NCBI GenBank assembly: GCA_005223185.1
Contig: NJBN01000003.1
Span: forward strand, 1 to 64,000
Direction of reading: 5' to 3'
Length of the DNA stretch: 64,000 nt
From: a candidate division LCP-89 bacterium B3_LCP
Lineage (GTDB): Bacteria > Electryoneota > B3-LCP
Part shown: positions 1-8,699 of the stretch, one piece after another
Numbering within the stretch: position 1 is the stretch's first letter
Layout: each line of letters starts with the position of its first letter
Program-made: the position numbers and the translations under genes
The notes under the pieces: model-generated
Databases searched by the model: none
What the model was told of the DNA's origin: nothing
Seen by the model: only the letters and a program-made list of their open reading frames with translations

Positions 1-213
1 CCAACATCAGCTTCGCTCTGCCGTTAGATGCGAAGGTACTGCTTTCCGTCTATGACGTAAGCGGTCGTCTGGTGACAACTCTGGTTGACGGTTACCGCAA
101 CGCTGGTATCCACGACGTCACCTTCGATGCTTCTGATCTGGCGTCAGGTATCTACCTGTACCGCTTAGAAGCAGGTGAATTCAACGTTACCGGTAAGATG
201 GTTCTGATGAAAT
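1..213 (+). CDS. C-terminal end of a T9SS cargo protein (partial)
   Basis: The frame is open from base 2 and ends with TAG at 211-213. The roughly 70 residues carry the type A sorting domain pattern: YDVSGRLV, a GYRNAGIHDV turn, SGIYLYRL and the final GKMVLMK. In this family the domain directs export of the passenger through the outer membrane by the type IX system. The passenger lies beyond the left edge, so its function cannot be told. The DNA is almost identical, inverted, to the 3' end of the minus-strand gene at 35569-38388, so the missing gene may be a paralogue of that protein. Confidence 0.85.
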
Positions 214-254
214 AGTTACTCTAGTTACTAGTTTCTAGTTGCTAGTTTCGAGTT

Positions 255-285
255 AAGCGTCCCGCTACGGCGGGACGCTTTTTTT
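255..285 (+). terminator. Rho-independent terminator
   Basis: Perfect 11-bp arms AAGCGTCCCGC and GCGGGACGCTT around a TACG loop, followed by a run of seven T. It sits 40 bases after the stop codon of the partial cargo gene. Confidence 0.9.
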
Positions 286-588
286 AGTACCTGCTCGGAC
301 GGAAAGTGCCAGATGTGGCGGACAAAATCCAGTGTCGGACGATTATGGCGGTGATATCACGCACGATTGGAACCGTGCAGCGACATTATTGACGCTAAAG
401 TGAAATGGCCGCAAATGGATGTGGTACATTGTTATGATATGTTTGGGGGAAGTTTTCAGGGATGAAGAATTGGAGGGATATTAGGGCTCTTGTATATAAT
501 ATACAACAGATCGTGGGAAAATGCAAGGATTATTGGGGGGATTTTTTGGGGACATGAGAAATAAATGAGTTCAGGAAAATAGTTTTGC
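286..588. other. Intergenic stretch with an AT-rich palindrome
   Basis: No coding frame is convincing here. The only structure seen is a perfect palindrome TTGTATAtaaTATACAA at 490-506, about 100 bases upstream of the promoter at 589. It resembles an operator for a dimeric regulator and shares the TTGTATA core with the repeat in front of the frdB-like gene, but no binding protein can be assigned. Confidence 0.4.
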
Positions 589-617
589 TTGACTTTGATG
601 TCATATATTGGTATATT
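589..617 (+). promoter_or_regulatory. Sigma-70-type promoter for the gene at 643
   Basis: TTGACT (589-594), a 17-base spacer, TATATT (612-617). Transcription would start near 624, about 20 bases before the ATG. An AGAGG ribosome site lies at 632-636. Confidence 0.7.
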
Positions 618-642
618 AGGATAATACTATCAGAGGCGTATA

Positions 643-2151
643 ATGCGACTAAACACTATATTCCTGACTGTCTTCCTCATCCCCCTCCTCACATTCGCCG
701 AAGACGGAGCGGAACGCTTCTCCCAAGCCATCCAACTTGAACGCGGCTGGAACCTGGTCTCGTGGTATATTTGGCCGGTTGGCCAAGCAGGTGAAGATAT
801 CTATATGGATGACCTCTTCGCTGGTACCGACTGGTTCGAATGGAGTAATTACTCAAATCCTACTGATAAGGTTGGTAGATTTGATAGATCCCCATTTCCA
901 CCAAACGACATATTTTACCCAAAATACGGATCTGTAGGTGGGATAGGTGATCCTTGGGAATGGAAATTAACTGAAACGTACCCAATTTATATGGAAAGCC
1001 CCGCACATTTCTGGGAGTTCATCAACCGCCCGGAGTATGAGCCTCCAACCAGTGGTGATTTAACCCCAGATCCAGCCTGGGATGACTTCGAGCAGGTAGG
1101 CTTGACCACACCTCACATAACCCACTGGTACTTCATATCATATCCGCTCAGAAAGCAGATTGCTGTTGGCGCAAGCGAAACCATAAGTTGGCTGACCAGT
1201 ATAGGATCAAATCCTGAGAATCCATTAATGATAGTCAAGGATGATGCGGGCAATTGGTATGTGAGTGATGATTACTGGCAGCCTTCATCAGGACCTATGC
1301 GGGAATCAACCTTAAAGTATCTGATGCCTAGTAAAGGCTATTTCCTGGGTTTTGAAAATGGTAATACAATTACCGGTTGCGACTGGTTCTCGGATGAGGG
1401 TGCAACTCCTGCCAGCGTTCCGCCCGATCCCAAGGTGAACCAGAACACGACTTCTTGCGGTTCGCATTTCCAGTATAAATCAAGGACACACTGGTGGTAT
1501 CCCATCCAGATCGACACTATTGAAGTTGGAGACTCCAGTCCGCAACCCGGAGATGAAATTGCTGCTTATGATGGAAATATCTGCGTTGGTGCCCAAACCT
1601 TCGACGGTATATATCCCATTTTTCTGGCAGCCTGGATGGATGACATAGCCACACCTGATGTCACTGATGGCTATTATCCTGATAACGACATGACTTTCAT
1701 CTGGTACGATCTGTCCGAAAATCAGGAGATCACCTTTGCACAGCCGCCTCAGATCATGGCTAATCAGCCGGAAGTTGATCCCTACATCCCCACTCATTCG
1801 GGATTTGGTCAGGGATTCTATGCAAAGCGTAGTCTTACCGGTGGGATAGAATCGATCAATCAATTACCACAAGAATATAAATTATGTCAAAACTTCCCCA
1901 ATCCGTTTAATTCGTCAACTGTAATTCCGCTGGAATTGCCGCAGAGATCTAATGTAATACTTGACTTCTTCGATGCCTGCGGCAGGAAGGTATGGACAGT
2001 GAACGCCGGCACTTATGATGCCGGTTGGAAAAACGTACACATAAAACCGATGCATCTTGCTTCCGGCGTCTATTTCTACCGCATAAGCGCTGAAGGATTG
2101 GAACGAGGTGGTGAATTTGTGGATGTGGGTAAGATGCTTTTACTTAAATAG
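643..2151 (+). CDS. Secreted GWNLVS-type protein with T9SS sorting domain
   Basis: 502 residues. An N-terminal signal peptide (about residues 1-19, ending LTFAED) is followed by a GWNLVSW segment and, near residue 165, a second related HWYFISYP segment. Such GWNLVS modules are common in secreted proteins of candidate FCB phyla and have no known activity. A further beta-rich block (about 275-375) contains GDEIAAYDG and CVGA. The last roughly 90 residues form a T9SS type A sorting domain (NFPNPFNSST, SGVYFYRIS, GKMLLLK). No catalytic motif is visible, so a surface or matrix role is only a guess. The ATG follows AGAGG at 632-636. The next gene is only 51 bases away, so the two may be cotranscribed. 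Confidence 0.75.
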   Translation: MRLNTIFLTVFLIPLLTFAEDGAERFSQAIQLERGWNLVSWYIWPVGQAGEDIYMDDLFAGTDWFEWSNYSNPTDKVGRFDRSPFPPNDIFYPKYGSVGGIGDPWEWKLTETYPIYMESPAHFWEFINRPEYEPPTSGDLTPDPAWDDFEQVGLTTPHITHWYFISYPLRKQIAVGASETISWLTSIGSNPENPLMIVKDDAGNWYVSDDYWQPSSGPMRESTLKYLMPSKGYFLGFENGNTITGCDWFSDEGATPASVPPDPKVNQNTTSCGSHFQYKSRTHWWYPIQIDTIEVGDSSPQPGDEIAAYDGNICVGAQTFDGIYPIFLAAWMDDIATPDVTDGYYPDNDMTFIWYDLSENQEITFAQPPQIMANQPEVDPYIPTHSGFGQGFYAKRSLTGGIESINQLPQEYKLCQNFPNPFNSSTVIPLELPQRSNVILDFFDACGRKVWTVNAGTYDAGWKNVHIKPMHLASGVYFYRISAEGLERGGEFVDVGKMLLLK

Positions 2152-2160
2152 AACGTGTAT

Positions 2161-2188
2161 GTAGGGGCGGTTTGCGAACCGCCCCTAC
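2161..2188. repeat. Palindromic repeat between two cargo genes
   Basis: Perfect 12-bp arms GTAGGGGCGGTT and AACCGCCCCTAC around a TGCG loop, filling the gap between the genes at 643 and 2203. There is no T tract, so it looks like a REP-type interspersed hairpin rather than a terminator. Related G-rich hairpins occur near 4384 and 31947. Confidence 0.8.
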
Positions 2189-2202
2189 AAAAGGAAATAA
2201 CT

Positions 2203-4230
2203 ATGAGAAAAACATTCATTATCCTCCTTATCCCAGCACTCCTGTTTGCGCAGGAGTTCGAATGGTTTCAAGAACTAGATTCTATTAGGGTAGAAGTAGA
2301 AGGTTATGAAGTACCAGTACCTTGGATTGGGGGCTATTCTCGTACTGCACCTGAATTTGCGGATATAGATGCCGATGGTGATAAGGATATTTTCCTTGGA
2401 ATTCAAAGGGGTGATATTGCACATTACTTGAATGTTGGCAGTTGCACAAATCCAGAGTGGAACTATATTACTGGACAATTTGAAGGTATTTCCCTTCTTG
2501 TATATATGGGACAAGCTGATCCAGTTTTTGTTGATATAGATAATGACGGTGATCTGGATCTGTTTAGTAGTTGTGCAAGAGGTTTAGTCCATTATTGGGA
2601 GAACCAAGGATCGGCTTTAATTCCAAATTTCGTTTTGATAAATGATTCTCTAGAGTATATCGATGTACCAGGAGTAGCGCATCTAGATTTTCCAGATATA
2701 GATGATGATGACGACTTCGACTTAATAATTGGTGATAATACTGGTGTTTTATGGTATTATCAGAATATTGGAACCTCTGAATCATTCGATTTTGAATTTG
2801 TAACCTCCAATATGTCATCTATAGATGTAGGAGATGCAGCAAGTCCATGTTTTATTGATCTAGATAATGATAATGATTTAGATTTAACAATAGGAAACTC
2901 AGAAGGCGAAATCTGGTATTATTGCAATGAAGGGAGTTCTCAGCAATACGAATTTACATTAATTTCAAGTAACTGGCTGGGTGCCAATGTTGGTGAAAAT
3001 GCTTGCCCTGATTTCTGTGATATTGATTTTGATGGTGATTATGACTTTTTCATTGGTAAAGAAAATGATTATAGTTATAATGTCCCTGGAGATTTACATT
3101 TTTGGCGTAATACTGGAAGTCCTGATAACTACAATTTTATCCATGAAAATGAAATGTATTTAACTGTAGATTTTGGAATCGTTTCTGAACCCGGATTATT
3201 GGATATAAATTTGGATTCAAAGGGTGATCCTTTCGTACTTTCATATTATTTTGGCTGGCTTAAAAATATCGGCACTGTCTCAGAACCACAATATTCTCAT
3301 CAGAATTATAACACTACTGGATTAGGATTTTTAGCTTCGACATTCGGGTACGGTGACCTTAACGGTGACAATAGTGATGATCTAGTTATAGTGGAGGGTT
3401 GGACTGGAGAAGTACAATTTTGGCTTAATAACGGCGACACTCTAAATCCTGAGTTCTACTATGAGTCTTTCTTTGATGCAGGTGAAATGGCTGGTGAACC
3501 ATGCTTAGCAGATATGGATGGAGATGGAGATCAGGACTTAATTCTCGGTGTTGGAACCTATAACTTTGATTATTTTCTGCATTACTATGAGAACCAAGGG
3601 ACGCCACAACAATATTATTTCGTTTTGACGACTATTAATTACCAAGGTTGGGCAGGCGTTTACGCTGTCACAAATGTGTTGGACTTTGATGGCGATAATG
3701 ATAATGATATAATTTCTGCTGGCCCGCCAAATTTTAACACTATGACTTATTTTGAGAATCTGGGAACACCTCAGAATGCAATATTTGGTAATCCCTATCC
3801 TAATTTTATTATTCCAGATTCTTCAGACATAATGAGTTGCGATTTTAATGATGTTGATGGTGATGGTGACATGGATGTATTTTTCGGATCTATTTATGGC
3901 GGAATCCGTTTCTTCCGCAACGTTACCGGTCAGAATGAGGTCGGTCCCAAGAGACCGGACACACCTTTCCCCAGGTTAGATTTCAGCATAGGCCCCAATC
4001 CTGCTAATCCTGTTACCTGGATCAGCTTTACCCTGCCTTCCCCTCAAGAAGCCACTTTAGCCGTTTACAACATCTTAGGCGCCAAAGTCACTACCCTCAC
4101 CTCAGGCATCCAGCCCCCCGGCATTCATTCCTTTATCTGGAATGCGGCGGAGTATTCCAGTGGGGTGTATATTATTCAGCTTGAGACGCCGCAGTTGACG
4201 TCGGTGGAGAGGGTTACGGTGGTGAAGTAG
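2203..4230 (+). CDS. Secreted FG-GAP/VCBS beta-propeller protein with T9SS sorting domain
   Basis: 675 residues from the ATG at 2203, chosen because a signal peptide (MRKTFIILLIPALLFAQ) begins there after AAGGAAAT. The frame is open further upstream, but that part is the palindromic repeat. The body is built of repeated units with calcium-binding loops of the form DIDADGDKD, DIDNDGDLD, DLDNDNDLD and DVDGDGDMD, each followed by a strand ending WYYxNxG or similar. This is the FG-GAP/VCBS propeller pattern. The last roughly 80 residues are a T9SS sorting domain (GPNPANP, AVYNILGAKV, SGVYIIQL, final VTVVK). Likely a surface-displayed binding or adhesion protein; the ligand is unknown. Confidence 0.82.
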   Translation: MRKTFIILLIPALLFAQEFEWFQELDSIRVEVEGYEVPVPWIGGYSRTAPEFADIDADGDKDIFLGIQRGDIAHYLNVGSCTNPEWNYITGQFEGISLLVYMGQADPVFVDIDNDGDLDLFSSCARGLVHYWENQGSALIPNFVLINDSLEYIDVPGVAHLDFPDIDDDDDFDLIIGDNTGVLWYYQNIGTSESFDFEFVTSNMSSIDVGDAASPCFIDLDNDNDLDLTIGNSEGEIWYYCNEGSSQQYEFTLISSNWLGANVGENACPDFCDIDFDGDYDFFIGKENDYSYNVPGDLHFWRNTGSPDNYNFIHENEMYLTVDFGIVSEPGLLDINLDSKGDPFVLSYYFGWLKNIGTVSEPQYSHQNYNTTGLGFLASTFGYGDLNGDNSDDLVIVEGWTGEVQFWLNNGDTLNPEFYYESFFDAGEMAGEPCLADMDGDGDQDLILGVGTYNFDYFLHYYENQGTPQQYYFVLTTINYQGWAGVYAVTNVLDFDGDNDNDIISAGPPNFNTMTYFENLGTPQNAIFGNPYPNFIIPDSSDIMSCDFNDVDGDGDMDVFFGSIYGGIRFFRNVTGQNEVGPKRPDTPFPRLDFSIGPNPANPVTWISFTLPSPQEATLAVYNILGAKVTTLTSGIQPPGIHSFIWNAAEYSSGVYIIQLETPQLTSVERVTVVK

Positions 4231-4241
4231 GGGAAGTAAAC

Positions 4242-4382
4242 CGTCATTGCGAGGGGCAAAGCCCCGAAGCAATCCCATGCTATTACAAACTGATACTGTT
4301 AATCCTGAATGAGAATAATTATCTGAAGAGCTTTGAGATCGCTTCGTCATCCGTCAGCTGACGGATTCCTCGCGATGACGGA
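4242..4382. repeat. MITE-like element with CCGTCATTGCGAGG ends
   Basis: The left end CCGTCATTGCGAGG and right end CCTCGCGATGACGG are reverse complements with one mismatch. An inner inverted pair (CGAAGCAATC on the left, GATCGCTTCG on the right) nests inside. There is no coding capacity. It resembles the short non-autonomous repeats found in many environmental genomes. Confidence 0.7.
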
Positions 4383-4383
4383 A

Positions 4384-4422
4384 GCGGGGGCAAGCCCCCG
4401 CGCTACCTAAGAAACATCCTGC
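4384..4422. repeat. G-rich hairpin and dispersed repeat, copy 1
   Basis: Bases 4384-4401 form GCGGGGGC-AA-GCCCCCGC. Bases 4391-4422 recur inverted at 35425-35456 with two differences in 32 bases, so this is a dispersed repeat and not only a local hairpin. Confidence 0.65.
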
Positions 4423-4452
4423 GTTCGCCCCGTAGGGGCAGGCAGGGATGAC

Positions 4453-4509
4453 ATTCAGCTTGAGACGCTGCAGTTGATGTCGATGCAGAGGATTACGGTG
4501 GTGAAGTAA
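4453..4509 (+). pseudogene. Duplicated 3' tail of the cargo gene at 2203-4230
   Basis: These 57 bases match the last 57 bases of the upstream gene (4174-4230) with about six substitutions and still end in an in-frame stop. There is no start or upstream coding sequence. The two copies flank the repeat elements at 4242-4422, as if the tail had been duplicated during a repeat-mediated rearrangement. Confidence 0.7.
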
Positions 4510-4510
4510 T

Positions 4511-4534
4511 GTCGGGGTCAGGGGCGACCCCGAC
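4511..4534. repeat. Short palindromic repeat
   Basis: Perfect 9-bp arms GTCGGGGTC and GACCCCGAC with a six-base loop, directly after the duplicated gene tail. Confidence 0.6.
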
Positions 4535-4576
4535 TACGATGCACGGGAAGACTTATATGGCACTTTGAACACCTCT

Positions 4577-4602
4577 GGATTCCCGCGTTCGCGGGAATGA
4601 CA
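4577..4602. repeat. GGATTCC...GGAATGAC palindromic repeat, copy 1
   Basis: ATTCCCGC-GTTC-GCGGGAAT followed by GAC. The same boundary words (GGATTCC on one side, GGAATGAC on the other) recur at 14435, 29267 (inverted) and 32023, always in gaps beside cargo genes. Confidence 0.6.
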
Positions 4603-4658
4603 AAATGGTTAGAGTATTTGTTGTCCCGGAAAGGCTTAAACCTTATCCGGTACGTAGT

Positions 4659-4697
4659 ACTCTCCACTGGAGTCCTATGGACCTATAGAGAATCCAG
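4659..4697. repeat. ACTCTCC/GGAGTC/GGACC repeat, copy 1
   Basis: The block reads ACTCTCC, GGAGTCCTATGGACC, then AATCCAG. Related blocks occur at 29331-29371 and 31901-31938. The remaining bases between 4603 and 4769 show no gene. Confidence 0.5.
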
Positions 4698-4769
4698 TGA
4701 ATACACTAAAAGCGTCAGGTCGCACTTTCCCGCCCGGGCAGGATCCAGGACCTGAAGTAACATGTTAAA

Positions 4770-4798
4770 GGGGCATCCCGCTCAAGCGCAGATGCCCC
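4770..4798 (-). terminator. Terminator hairpin after the M1 aminopeptidase gene
   Basis: Arms GGGGCAT and ATGCCCC with a 15-base loop, 33 bases past the stop codon of the minus-strand gene and followed on that strand by a short T-rich stretch. The modest stem and tail make it a weaker call. Confidence 0.5.
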
Positions 4799-4830
4799 AA
4801 TCTTATACTTCATACTTCAGTTTTATCCTT

Positions 4831-7251
4831 TTACTTGACAAGCACCATCTTGCCACTAGCATTGTAATCACTCGTAGTCAGGTTGTAGATGTAGATTCCC
4901 GAAGCAAGATCAGAGCCATTAAAAGTCACTTCATGCACACCCGCGTCCCGCCAGCCGTTGACCAGATCTGCGACCTTGCGCCCTGATAAGTCATAGACCA
5001 CCAGATGAACCAGATTTGCATCATGCAACTGGTAGCTAATAACTGTAGTCGGGTTGAACGGATTGGGATAAGCACCTTTGCAGGCGAATTCGACAGGGAT
5101 TTCAACATCGGTATCGGCGATCCAGTTATCGAAGCTCTCACCACTATTGATCCATTCGTTAAAGGCTGATCCGTTATCGCCTGTGCTAAGTTTCTCGAAA
5201 GTAAAGGCGTCATCATCCCAGACATCGTCCGGATAAGTTCCGATGTAAGCATTGTAGCTGTAAGTGCCTGTAGGTGCTCCTACCGGGACATCCTGTGAGC
5301 GGTCGCGGTCCACACTCGAATTACCCGCTAAGTAAACATTGACAGGTCCCAAGACCGGACCGAAAGTGGAGCCATTCGGTAGAGTAACGTCGCACCAGAC
5401 ATCAAAGGAGGCACCTGATGACTGGTTGTTTGTGGCTTCGATGTTATAGTCGAAACTGCCACCAGACGCGGGAATGGTGATGGGTGGATTATACGGCCTC
5501 AGTGAAATCGTCTGCGGTGGGGGCGCGTAGGGCACTTCATCAGCAGTTTTTAATATCCATTCATCGGGATCGAATTCGACGTCCAGGGGAATGCCACCGA
5601 CGTCGAAGCTGTAGTATTGCACCTGTTCATCATTTTGAATGATGTGGATCTCTTCTCCTAAGGTGGTGGTAACCCAGATTTCCACCGGCATATCGAACAC
5701 GGGTGTCTGATTTATTAGTTCTTGAACCTGCATCACAGAGAGGTTCACCTGACTGCTATCGGGACTTAAAATTTCGAAATCCCATCCCCATTCGTATTCG
5801 GGATAACCCGCCATGTAAACCCATTGGTCGAAGAACCAGTCCAGATCCATTCCGGAGACGTCTTCGAAAGTCTGCTGGAGATCGGCAGTTACCGGTGACT
5901 GAAAGGCGTAACGGTCGCCCCATTCAAGGAAGAACGCCCAGAAATCGTCTTCACCGACGACATAGCGTAGCATGTTTAGTATCCAGGCACCTTTCTGATA
6001 AACGGTTCCTCCCCACATATTTTCGGGATTGTAAATGGGGAAGCGGTTAATGTTATCGTAGTAAAAATAGGTGCTCTTGAAAGAAGCCATCCGGTTTAGG
6101 AAAGCCTGCCAGCCCTGGTCATATTCGATCCACAGAGCATCCGAATAGGTGGCGAATCCTTCGTTCAGCCAGATGTCCATCCAGGTACCGCAGGTGACCA
6201 GATCACCCCACCACTGGTGCGCCAGCTCATGCACCATTATCCAGTGATAGTAATTGGTTCCGGTTATCAACCCTTCACCGTATGAGGTCAGGGTCTGATG
6301 TTCCATAGCTCCGCCCCACGGGAATTCAGCGTGGCCGTATTTCTCGTCCAGGAAGGGATATTCATCGAAAACGGAGGCGAAGAAGGTCATCACATCCGGC
6401 AGATCGGCGAAATCCACGTAGGAAGCTGACAGGTCTTCCGGATATACGTAGTGATCCAGAGGAACGGAATCTAAGGCTGCGGTTACATACCAGTCCTGCC
6501 AATGAATGAAATTAGTGGCGGTAACAGCTACCAGGTAGGTGGTGATGGGATAGTTTTCCACCCATTCGTAGGATTCCCATCCCGGTTCGGGAGTGGTTAT
6601 ACTCTGCAGGAGACCGTTACCGGTGGCGTACAGATTATCAGGCACAGTCCAGACCATTCTGATCGAATTAGCCTTATCCGAAGGCACATCCTTGCAGGGC
6701 CACCAGGTGCGGGAGCCTTCCGGTTCGGACAGTGAACTGATAATGGGGGTTCCCTGGTGTGTATCCCAGGAGAGCGCACCCAAGCCGCCACCGGAAACCG
6801 GGTAACCGTGATAATAAATGCTTAGGCCCGCAGTTTCTCCGGTAACAAGAGGCAGTGGAAGGTCGATCGTCAGGTTGTCTTCATAAGTATGAGAATATGA
6901 AGCCGTGGTTCCGTCAACCAGAATACTGTCTATGTCCATGTTGTAGTACAGGTGCAGATCGACGTCGTTCAGCGTTGGATCGGTACATTCGATCAGCATG
7001 TGGACGTGACCGTTAATGTATTCAATAGTTGGATCGAAGCGGATTTCGATGTCATATTCCAACGCGTCATAGCCGGAATCATCATCCAATTCATCTATGA
7101 CTTTGGCAGGCCCCCTGGCTTCTTTGGCATCAAAGAGTATCTGGTAGCCATCCGGATCGAGTATGGGGACTTCTCCGGAATGAGCTACTGCCGAAAGTAA
7201 AAGGATAGTCAACAGCAGTAAATATTGTATCAGTCGGATTGATTTACGCAT
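4831..7251 (-). CDS. Secreted M1 family aminopeptidase with T9SS sorting domain
   Basis: 806 residues. A signal peptide (about 1-25) leads into an M1 fold. The exopeptidase motif is GAMEH at 314-318, and the zinc site is HELAH at 341-345 with the third ligand Glu364 exactly 18 residues after the second His. TVYQKG further on probably carries the catalytic Tyr. These are the hallmarks of zinc aminopeptidases that trim N-terminal residues from peptides. After the peptidase comes an Ig-like module shared with other cargo in this window (about 620-735, NPPITIPASGGSFDY to DDAFTFEK), then the T9SS sorting domain (NPFNPTT ... GKMVLVK). Likely surface-bound or released peptide scavenging. AGAGGT precedes the ATG. 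Confidence 0.93.
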   Translation of the reverse strand: MRKSIRLIQYLLLLTILLLSAVAHSGEVPILDPDGYQILFDAKEARGPAKVIDELDDDSGYDALEYDIEIRFDPTIEYINGHVHMLIECTDPTLNDVDLHLYYNMDIDSILVDGTTASYSHTYEDNLTIDLPLPLVTGETAGLSIYYHGYPVSGGGLGALSWDTHQGTPIISSLSEPEGSRTWWPCKDVPSDKANSIRMVWTVPDNLYATGNGLLQSITTPEPGWESYEWVENYPITTYLVAVTATNFIHWQDWYVTAALDSVPLDHYVYPEDLSASYVDFADLPDVMTFFASVFDEYPFLDEKYGHAEFPWGGAMEHQTLTSYGEGLITGTNYYHWIMVHELAHQWWGDLVTCGTWMDIWLNEGFATYSDALWIEYDQGWQAFLNRMASFKSTYFYYDNINRFPIYNPENMWGGTVYQKGAWILNMLRYVVGEDDFWAFFLEWGDRYAFQSPVTADLQQTFEDVSGMDLDWFFDQWVYMAGYPEYEWGWDFEILSPDSSQVNLSVMQVQELINQTPVFDMPVEIWVTTTLGEEIHIIQNDEQVQYYSFDVGGIPLDVEFDPDEWILKTADEVPYAPPPQTISLRPYNPPITIPASGGSFDYNIEATNNQSSGASFDVWCDVTLPNGSTFGPVLGPVNVYLAGNSSVDRDRSQDVPVGAPTGTYSYNAYIGTYPDDVWDDDAFTFEKLSTGDNGSAFNEWINSGESFDNWIADTDVEIPVEFACKGAYPNPFNPTTVISYQLHDANLVHLVVYDLSGRKVADLVNGWRDAGVHEVTFNGSDLASGIYIYNLTTSDYNASGKMVLVK

Positions 7252-7286
7252 GTTTACCTCTTAAGGTTTATATCGAGCTTTCTATA

Positions 7287-7315
7287 AATATACGAAAATT
7301 TTCATTAAAAAGCAA
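7287..7315 (-). promoter_or_regulatory. Promoter for the M1 aminopeptidase gene
   Basis: Read on the minus strand: TTGCTT (7315-7310), a 17-base spacer, TATATT (7292-7287). The start site would be about 30 bases before the ATG at 7251. Confidence 0.55.
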
Positions 7316-7410
7316 GCAGGGAAAAAAATTGCGCTTGTAGCGTAGTGGTTTTTGTGGATGATGGAAGGACGGGAAAGCAGAGTAGCGTGATTGAGAATGA
7401 CCAGCTAAAA

Positions 7411-7436
7411 AAAAGGCACCACATAGGGTGCCTTTT
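7411..7436 (-). terminator. Terminator after the reeler-like cytochrome gene
   Basis: Perfect arms AAAAGGCACC and GGTGCCTTTT with flanking A and T runs on both sides. It lies just past the stop codon of the minus-strand gene at 7459. Confidence 0.88.
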
Positions 7437-7458
7437 TATATAGGACGTAGCGTATGAG

Positions 7459-8346
7459 CTATTTCAGGTAAATCAACTTACCGGTTGAGACTGCATTCTC
7501 AGTTTCAAGACGGTAAATGTACATTCCTGAAGCCAGATCTGCAGCGTTAAATTCCACAGAATTATCGCCTGCGGGTCGTGATCCTTCCACTAAGTTGGCT
7601 ACTAAATTCCCGGACAGATCATAAACTGACAGATTGATGTCTGAAGCAACCGGAAGCGAAAAGGAAATGGTCGTGGTGGAGTTGAAAGGATTAGGATATG
7701 CGTGCACAAGTTCGCTGGTTTTAGGTTTAGCGTTATGGTCGGTAATAACTCCCGTAGCACCTTCCTGGCTGGTAAAGGTCATAGTATAGATGTAATCTCC
7801 GGGTGTAGAACCGTCATAGTCGCCGGCGTTTGCTGCAAGGTAGAAAGTAATAGGTCCAAGACCTGGTGGTGGTGCTGTCCACTGGAAAGCCCATGCCGCA
7901 GCGTAGGGACTCCCGGGATATGATCCCATAGAAGTTTGCTTCAGGTAATCCAGAGCATCACCGGGATTTTCTGAAAGCTGCGTTGTAGGATCAAATGGTA
8001 TAGTTGCTAATACACCGCCCTGTTCGTTCCAACTGACCGCAGAAGTTAACTCAAACCCCCAAATGGTACTCGTTATAAAATCTATTACGTCAACATTGGC
8101 GTAATAGGTTTCATTGGGAGTGTAGGTGTCGGGAATTCCGGTGAGATCAATAGAGCCCCCGCCCGAATTGACGGGATAGGTTGAATGGCAGGCTGTACAA
8201 TCCAAATTGCCTGTAGGTTCACCTGCGTACCCATCCGGCGGTCCCGAAACGTTGCCCCAGGCGATTCCTGTGAAGAACACTATGGTTAAGGGTACACTCA
8301 AGAATCTCCAGAATTTAGTAGTAGTCCGTTCTGAATTGATAGCCAT
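7459..8346 (-). CDS. Secreted monoheme reeler-like (choice-of-anchor V) protein, T9SS
   Basis: 295 residues. A signal anchor (about 15-31) is followed by GPPDGYAGEPTG and one heme-binding motif, CTACH, at 50-54. The following roughly 150 residues (about 60-215) look like the reeler/choice-of-anchor V beta-sandwich that often pairs with this CxxCH motif in environmental FCB proteins. The end is a T9SS sorting domain (NPFNSTT, YDLSGNLV, SGMYIYRL, GKLIYLK). The role is unknown; one covalently bound heme at the surface is expected if c-type maturation occurs. AGGAGGT precedes the ATG by seven bases. It is divergent from the other c-heme genes at 8700-10767, so the two sets may be related in function. 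Confidence 0.75.
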   Translation of the reverse strand: MAINSERTTTKFWRFLSVPLTIVFFTGIAWGNVSGPPDGYAGEPTGNLDCTACHSTYPVNSGGGSIDLTGIPDTYTPNETYYANVDVIDFITSTIWGFELTSAVSWNEQGGVLATIPFDPTTQLSENPGDALDYLKQTSMGSYPGSPYAAAWAFQWTAPPPGLGPITFYLAANAGDYDGSTPGDYIYTMTFTSQEGATGVITDHNAKPKTSELVHAYPNPFNSTTTISFSLPVASDINLSVYDLSGNLVANLVEGSRPAGDNSVEFNAADLASGMYIYRLETENAVSTGKLIYLK

Positions 8347-8699
8347 TTGTAAACCTCCTGATCTTCAGATTGTTATTATGGATAGACATTTAGAGTTTTC
8401 GCATTAGTTAAAGATAGAAATCACAGGCATTACACACAAGTACTTATTCACGTATTTGATGTTTGCCATGAACATAATACAGCTACGAGGAGTATCCGTT
8501 ATCTGTTTATTCATCTTAAGAGAAATCAAAATTACTGAGAGCTTTTCGTCGTGTACAGAATGCAAACGTGTTCCCATTAAAAAGAATAAATAATAAACGT
8601 CAACAGAATCGGTAGATTGTGCGTATATTTGTAAATAATATCACAAAAGGCAATGAAACCGTATTTTCGCGTTGCCATAAACAAGAAGCAGGAGTAAGC
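8347..8699. other. Divergent intergenic region between two heme-protein genes
   Basis: It holds the upstream regions of the minus-strand gene at 7459-8346 and the plus-strand operon beginning at 8700. A TATATT at about 8625 could be a -10 box, but no convincing -35 box at the usual distance is seen. A frame open from 8619 adds 27 residues to the next gene, but the signal peptide and AGGAG favour the later start. No other gene is seen. Confidence 0.5.

Noticed and set aside
2155-2202. Start of the FG-GAP gene at the ATG at 2155
   Set aside because: The added 16 codons are made of the palindromic repeat, and the signal peptide and ribosome site fit the ATG at 2203.
5703-6050. Plus-strand open frame inside the M1 aminopeptidase gene
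   Set aside because: Arg/Pro-rich composition typical of an antisense shadow; the minus-strand gene keeps all catalytic residues.
8619-8699. Longer N-terminus for the monoheme barrel protein
   Set aside because: The extra 27 residues are polar and precede the signal peptide, while AGGAG stands right before the ATG at 8700.
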